Source: Eonycteris spelaea
Lineage: Eukaryota > Chordata > Mammalia > Chiroptera > Pteropodidae
DNA length: 64,000 nucleotides
Assembly: GCA_003508835.1 (NCBI GenBank)
Contig: PUFA01000021.1
Location: forward strand, 9,464,501 to 9,528,500
Direction of reading: 5' to 3'
Position 1 is the stretch's first letter. Every line of letters starts with the position of its first letter. The translations under genes were made by a program, and so were the position numbers. Shown piece by piece: positions 58,301 through 64,000 of this stretch. Below the pieces are notes generated by a model. That model saw only the letters and a program-made list of their open reading frames with translations. It did no database searches and was not told where the DNA came from.

Positions 58301-60701
58301 CCATATTTCCAAACATCTGTGGGATTTTTCCTAGTGACGTTAGTCTCATCCTTCATACTCCTAAACGAAAGCCCCTTTACTCTCCTCAGCAACTTCTACC
58401 AACTTCCCTATGTCTATTAATGAAATAAACATAATCCAATCATCTTGGTAAGTGGATACCTATCATTCAGAGCTGCCCCCATACCTTCCGATGATCCTAT
58501 CCACATGCTAAGAGTGTCCTTGCATTGTGAATCCCTTCGACCCAGTGGAGAATCGTCAAGCTTCCTTTACTCCAAAAAGGGGTGACCTCAGTTCTACTGA
58601 AGATTTAACCTACTTAAGATTTAATGTAGAAAACAAACTACGTTAGGAAACAGGAGGCTCTCAGAGCATCAATGTGGTGGCCCAAATTGTGGAAGAGGCC
58701 GTATCTCTCTGTGGTCCACTGTGGGGGCAGCAACTTCCAGACTGCAGAGGTTTCCTGGGTTGGCAGGTAGATGAAGCAGCCTCTGACCTATGCTGGCCTG
58801 CTCTGTGCTCTGGTTCTAAGAATTATCTCTGGAAGCTTAGCCTAAAGCCCATCCTCCAGCCCTTTCAACAGTATGACCAACTTTATAATACTCTTTAATA
58901 AATCCCTTGCCTCAGGTCCCTGAAAGTGGATTTTGCTGTCTACAATTTGTCAATAAATTGGGAGGAGTGACACCCTTAGACAAAAGAAAGTGGGGTTCTG
59001 TGCTTAGGGATGCTTTTCTCAAAAATGATTTAAGTTCCATCTGGTGCTGGGACTGGCTGGGGCCAGCAATGCCATCTAGACATGCCATCCTGGACAGATC
59101 CTATGTGGGCTTTAGTCTCTCTCTTCCCTCTGTGGGGCGCTCATTAACCCTCTACTATGTACACGGTGTCATCTAGAAGCCCAGGGCTGACAATTATTAG
59201 GGTCCTCATGGAGGAGAGCCGCCTGGATTTCCAATGCAATGTGTTTTTCACAGGATTGTGAGACACTGAGCCACCAGAACAATGCTAACAAGCTGATTCT
59301 GAGTGACTTTCATTCGCCTCGGACACAGGAGGACTTCAGTTCTCTTTGCCACCAACAGTCCCCCAGTGACCTTGGGCTTAGTCATGTTTCGAGGGAAAGC
59401 TCTTCTCTCGGGCCTCACTTATGTTTTCCGACCAACAGTGGTACTGCCTGGGCCTACAGCACCGTTGGACAGTGGAGAGGTGGCAGGTGTCTTTGCCCTG
59501 TGTGGCCCTTGCCCCTGGCACATAGGACAGTCACCCTACACTCTTCACCGGCTCTGTGCCTTATGTCAGGCAATCTTCCCAGTTAACTGCGTCCATATCC
59601 TCCTTATAGATACTTGCTCTGCATTGTCAGTTGGCCTTTCCAGTCAATGTCTTCTCTTGCCACCAATCAATATTGTGTTGTTATGCTCTTGGGGGTAGCC
59701 CTTCATCTGAGCCAGATGAGAGATGGATGTTTCTTGCACGAATGGAACAGCTCTTCTCACTCCACTCACGGCCCCTCCCTGCCTCCCTGCCTCTCTGTTG
59801 GTGCGTGGAAGGCAAGGTGCAGTCAACATTGATGTCAACCAGATGCTCAGAATGCCTTGGTTGCAGCCAGCAGAGTTCAAGAGAAGACGCGTTGTTCAAT
59901 GCTTATGTTACAAAATTCGCAATGGCAAATTTAACATGACCCAAAAAATAAATAATCATGCACATTTTCCTGCATACTCTGGAATGCATTCATGGCCATG
60001 ATTAACAAAGCACCGCGACAGCCTCTGAGAGTGTCATTGGCAGCCCATTTCACAGGCCCACGATGGACAATCCAATGTCACAAGTGATGAAGCCACCCAC
60101 ATGAAATAAATGGCATTAAGAAACTGCAGAGGTATGAATTTCTATGTTGTTTTAATACAAACAGTTTCCACAGAGCTGTGACACTGTACATAATGACAGT
60201 TTCCCTACCCTTTTCTCATGGTGAGAGGTAGAAATGAGGCACACACTGCACATTTGACAAGAAGAACATGAAGAGGAGTTTTCTGGACATGAACGAGGAG
60301 AGCTGATACCTGGACCCTCAGAAGAGTCTTTGCAGGCTCTCGTTGGAATACACAAATCCTGTAGGACTTATTCTTCTAAATTTTCATGGAAGAATCACCT
60401 CATCTGGGCCCATGAATTATGAAATATATTTTAATGAAATTATTTGTACACACTAGGGTCCCACACACCCTATGGGAAACCCTGAACAACAGTAAGCAAC
60501 CTCACACGAGGTTGAGAGACTGGGGGCTCAGACCCATGGCACACGAGTGAGAAAATTGGGGGCTCGGACCATGAGCTACGTCACTGACCTGATTCTACAC
60601 GCACTCTCTAGCAACCTGGCACGGCCTTGCTTTCTCAGCTGAAATGGCCTGAAATCACCATTGCTTTTGCTTCTTTAATGAGTTAAGAATACGTTGGAAT
60701 G

Positions 60702-60720
60702 TTTTTTTTTTTTTTTTTTC
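60702..60720 (-). repeat. Poly(T) run of 19 (poly(A) on the minus strand)
   Basis: The adjacent 180 bp (60721-60900) read on the minus strand would end in this poly(A), as a retroposed copy would. No source gene is recognised. Confidence 0.9.
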
Positions 60721-61189
60721 CTTCAAGTTCATTAAATGCAAGTGTGCTGCTGCCGAGAGTATTCAGGGGAGAATCCGACAAGTGCAGAGTTGCAGCGCGG
60801 ACAGAGTCGTTTGGCAGAGCGAGGAACCAGGACACAGCATAAACGCCTCTTGGCAGGAGACCGCGCGGGTGATTACGGTAACTGTGGGGCAGCACACCCT
60901 TTGCGTTAGTTATCTCTCTCTGTGCAACAAGCCACGTAAAATGAAGTGGCTTCAGACAACAATGCCTTATTTATTTCCCACAACGTTGCGGCTGGAATGG
61001 GCTTGACGGGGCTTGACGGCTGCTGTTGTCGGCAGGGCTCTCTTGGGCGGCTGCCGGCAGGTGGGCGCACAGCTGGGGCTGGTGGTGGGGCAGGGCTTTC
61101 CTCGAGACTTGGGGCCTCGCTGGGGCGGCCGGGACAGCGGAGCCACCCCCTCGCGGCCTCTCTTCACACGGTGGCTGTCTCAGGATGCC

Positions 61190-61700
61190 GTTCACAGTGC
61201 GTTCAGTGGCATTTTACATTCACAATGCGGTGCAACCATCTATCTAGTTCCCAAATGTCTTCATTACCCAAGGAGGAAACCTTGAACCCACTGAGCAGTC
61301 ATCCAGACTCCTGCCCGCCCCCAGCCGCCCGCAGCCACTCATTGGCTTTCTGTCCCTACGGATTTGCCCATTCTGGGTATTTCATATGAAGCGAATCAAT
61401 GGTTCATCCATGCTGTAGCATTCATTCCTTTTTTTTTTTTCATTCCTTTTTACAACTGAATAATATTCCATCATCTGGACAGACCACATTTTGCTCATCT
61501 ATTTGTCAGCTGATGGGTAGTTCGGTTGTTTCCACATTTTGGTTACTATGAATAGTGCTGCTTCGGACTCTCACGTACCTGTTTTCAAGTCTCTCCAGTA
61601 CGTACCTAGATGTGGAATCGCTGGGTCGTATGGTAATTCTGTGTTTAGCTTTTTGAGGAACTGCGAAACCATACTCCTCTGTGGCCAGTTTTAATCCACC
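61190..61700 (-). mobile_element. L1 3'-region fragment
   Basis: TTCAGTGGCATTTTACATTCACAATGCGGTGCAACCA, GAATAATATTCCATCATCTGGACAG and GAATCGCTGGGTCGTATGGTAATTCTG are the reverse of L1 3' text. Confidence 0.88.
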
Positions 61701-62244
61701 ATACTATCCATATCATTGGTGCGGGGCTATGAATGAGTAAAAGTTACAAAACGATATGTTTCATCTCTATGTAACAGACATTTAAAACAAGCAGGCATGT
61801 TTATTTTCCCTCATAAATGAAGCCCGGAGGCCTGGAATGTCCCCTAGAGTCTTTAGGGGACACCGGCTTTCGCCAGGTCTCTCTCGGCACTTGTGCCTCT
61901 GTGGTTCTCCGCCTTGCAGAAGGTGGCCTCACAGCAGGAAGTGGTGAGGCGTGATGGTGAGGGGTGGGGCGGGGGTGGGGAACAAAGAGCTGGCCCGCTG
62001 CCCCTGAAGGCAGATTTCCAGGAGTCAACGCACAGCACCTGCCACACCTGCACTGTATTCTACCCATCTGAACTTAGTCATCAGCTGCAAGGAAAACTGA
62101 GAAACGTAATATTCTTTCTGGGCTCTTGTTCACTGAGCTAAATACTATGACTTGGAAGAAAGAAAGAATAGATACGAGGGAACAGCTGCCTGTTCCCTCC
62201 CATCTGATAAAATTAGTTGTGTAGAAAGTTTTTTGGGGAAAAAA

Positions 62245-62375
62245 TGTCCAACAGTGTTATCTCTAGATAACAAGGGCAAGGACAGTTAAAAAAATTATTC
62301 TTGACCATTTTCTATATTTGATGAATGTTTTTGGTAATATTTGTGAACTCAGAAAGCTATTCTAATTTTGAAGAC
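62245..62375 (+). mobile_element. L1 3'-end remnant
   Basis: AACAGTGTTATCTCTAGATAACAAGG and CATTTTCTATATTTGATGAATG resemble old L1 or HAL1 3' ends. Confidence 0.45.
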
Positions 62376-62434
62376 TAAAATACACACTTCCTCTATAAGA
62401 GCAGAACTTTATTCATTCGTTCTTGCTTTCTTTA

Positions 62435-62545
62435 GATTAATTTTTAAAATATTTACTATGTGTGTCTGATGTCAGGTACTAGGTGAAATAAAGATGAGTA
62501 AGTGGGGAGATGAGTCTCTAAGGAAATCAATATAGAAGCTGCAGA
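62435..62545 (-). mobile_element. L2 3'-end fragment
   Basis: AAATATTTACTATGTGTGTCTGATGTCAGGTACTAGG and AAAGATGAGTAAG are the reverse L2 3' end. Confidence 0.5.
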
Positions 62546-62653
62546 GAGAGCTACCAAAAGATAATTTTGAAATGGCTAAGGAAATTTCTGTAGTAAGAAG
62601 CACCTACCAAGTTTTAAAAGAAACATTAACGTAAAAAGTGAAGCCTGGGGGAG

Positions 62654-63052
62654 TGTTACGAGTTGAACTGTGTTGCCCAAAATTCCTACGTTGAAGTCCT
62701 AACTCCCTGTAAATAAGAATGTGGCTGCATTTGGAGCCAGGGCCTTAAAAATGAGATTACGTTAAAATAAGGCCATCAGGGTAGGCCCTAATCCAATCCA
62801 ATTGGTCCTTGTAAAAGGAGGAAATCTGGGCACGCAAGGAGATAGTGGGGGATGCGCTCACAGAGAAAATGCCGTCTGAGGACAGCCGGAAGGTGGCCCT
62901 CTCCAAGCCAAGGAGAGGCCTCAGGAGAAACCAAACCTGCCAAAGCCTTGATCTTGGACTTCTAGCCTGTAGAAGTGTGAGAAAGTCCATTTCTGTTGTT
63001 TAAGCCACCCGGTCTGTGGTTCTCTGTTATGGCAGCACTAGCCAACTATACA
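62654..63052 (+). mobile_element. MLT1 solo LTR (ERVL-MaLR), near complete
   Basis: It starts TGTTACGAGTTGAACTGTG and ends GGCAGCACTAGCCAACTATACA. Between are TGAAGTCCTAACTCCCTG, GCCATCAGGGTAGGCCCTAATCCAATC, CTTGATCTTGGACTTC and TTGTTTAAGCCACCCGGTC, all in MLT1 order. TG...CA ends are kept. No internal retroviral sequence flanks it, so it is a solo LTR. It lies about 9.7 kb upstream of the MYO10 start codon, in the opposite orientation. Confidence 0.92.
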
Positions 63053-63220
63053 GGGGTCAGGAAATTTCCCCAGAGAGCTGCACTTGAACAAGGGCTCTGG
63101 GGGATGAGTAGGAGTCTTCCAGGTGGAAAAGAGCAGAAAGTGCATGGTAGGCGAAGGGCACATGGAATGACCCAGAGGTGTGAAAAGCATTTCCAGCCAA
63201 GGGTACCAAAAATGGTTAGG

Positions 63221-63311
63221 GGAGTGTGTGTGTGTGTGTGTGGTGGTGTGTGTGTGCGTGTGTGTGTGTGTGCATGTGTACGTGTATGCATGTGTGCGTG
63301 TGTGCACGCGT
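63221..63311. repeat. (TG)n imperfect microsatellite
   Basis: TG units interrupted by GC, CA and AC steps, mostly alternating purine-pyrimidine. Confidence 0.95.
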
Positions 63312-64000
63312 GTGGTTCTAGGAGACAAACCAGGAAAGTTTGCTGTAAACCTCTACTAGTTTACAATCAGTGACGTGCTGGTAAATACTTGACGTTCTAG
63401 GAAGGATAGCCTCATATTATGGCACAGTATTTGCCACATTCTGTGGTGTAAATGCTCTCACCATGACTGGTTTCAAGCTGCCACCATGATTCACTGAGCG
63501 TGAAGTCGAAAAGAGACACACAAAAGCACATCATTGCTTAGTAATATTTCCACCATATCGATACGATAGACATAACTAACTTCAAGCACATAGGTAACGG
63601 TGAAAATGCACCAGAACAATTTGTGAACAACGAGTGCTGAGCACTTACTATTTTGGGTGTTAATGCCATTTCTTTAATCGTAAGTTTATGTAACTTAATT
63701 TTGAATAATGGCTGTGTTTGAACAACTGGCTCACAAAATCTCTGAAAATTTAACCACCCGTCCTCGTGAGTCAGTATGCGCACACCCATGAGTACACTTA
63801 CACCTACTATCTCATAAATTATTGTACTTGTCCTGGGGGATTACGATTCAAAACTAAAATAATCCATAGGCACATTTTGTCATCTGGTCGGGGAGATGAC
63901 ACACACGCATTCAAAAGGAACTTGGGAGGGAATTGCTAAGAAGACAGCGGATTGTGAGAGGCAGGAGAAAGAATCTCTGTGGCGTTAGTAGTAGTTAAAC

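Larger units (their letters stand above)
53441..64000. other. Upstream flank of MYO10, no gene recognised
   Basis: Beyond the CpG island the DNA is AT-rich with scattered L1, L2, MER5, hAT and MLT1 remnants. Frames of 115 and 131 codons at 59239-59698 do not resemble known proteins and overlap each other out of frame. The stretch 58640-59210 ends in text reminiscent of old LTRs (AATAAATCCC then CTGTCTACAA) and 60895-61185 resembles a GC-drifted mammalian repeat, but neither could be named. Confidence 0.6.

Noticed and set aside
59239..59698. Two overlapping frames of 115 and 131 codons upstream of MYO10
   Set aside because: No similarity to a known protein, no splice or start support, and mutual overlap in different frames.
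63038..63373. Frames with Thr-His or Val-Cys repeats
   Set aside because: They are translated (TG)n microsatellite.

Overview
The window is mammalian nuclear DNA and holds the 5' end of one gene, MYO10 (unconventional myosin X), read on the minus strand. Two exons are secure. Exon 1 (coding part 52942-52962) encodes MDNFFPE and sits in a CpG island. Exon 2 (12157-12255) encodes the next 33 residues, GTRVWLRENGQHF to RTDYGQ. Both exon junctions are phase 0 with GT-AG sites, giving a 40,686-bp intron 1. No further exon was found between position 1 and exon 2, so that part is read as the start of intron 2. The rest of the 365-kDa-class motor lies outside the window.

The best clue to the organism is a pair of retroposons derived from 5S rRNA (7160-7355 and 13143-13308). 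Each has an A-rich tail and target-site duplications. SINEs of this kind are known in Old World fruit bats (Pteropodidae, the MEG-R families) and in the springhare. There are no rodent B1/B2/ID, primate Alu, carnivore or ruminant SINEs, and ancient repeats (MIR, L2, MER5, MER20, MLT1) are still easy to read. A megabat is therefore the favoured source. This is an inference.

Layout from high to low coordinate, which is the direction of transcription: 54-64 kb is upstream flank with an MLT1 solo LTR, L1, L2 and hAT fragments and no recognised gene. 52.4-53.8 kb is the CpG-island promoter, with a GC-box cluster, a (CT)16 tract and a leader carrying four small upstream ORFs. 12.3-52.9 kb is intron 1, filled with old repeats, four of them MER20-like, two nested insertions, an RTE-clade LINE tail and a strong CTCF-like motif near its 5' end. 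Exon 2 follows at 12.2 kb. Positions 1-12 kb are intron 2.

I found no CRISPR array, operon, prophage or other prokaryote-type system, and no convincing new biological system. The more interesting points are the uORF-rich leader, the 5S-derived SINEs, the coding-like RTE tail, an ancient L1 with strongly AT-to-GC-biased decay, nested transposons with readable target duplications, and several structure-prone tracts. Most long open frames in the window are by-products of GC-rich DNA or simple repeats. Repeat names rest on recall of consensus sequences, so their edges are approximate unless a target duplication is quoted.
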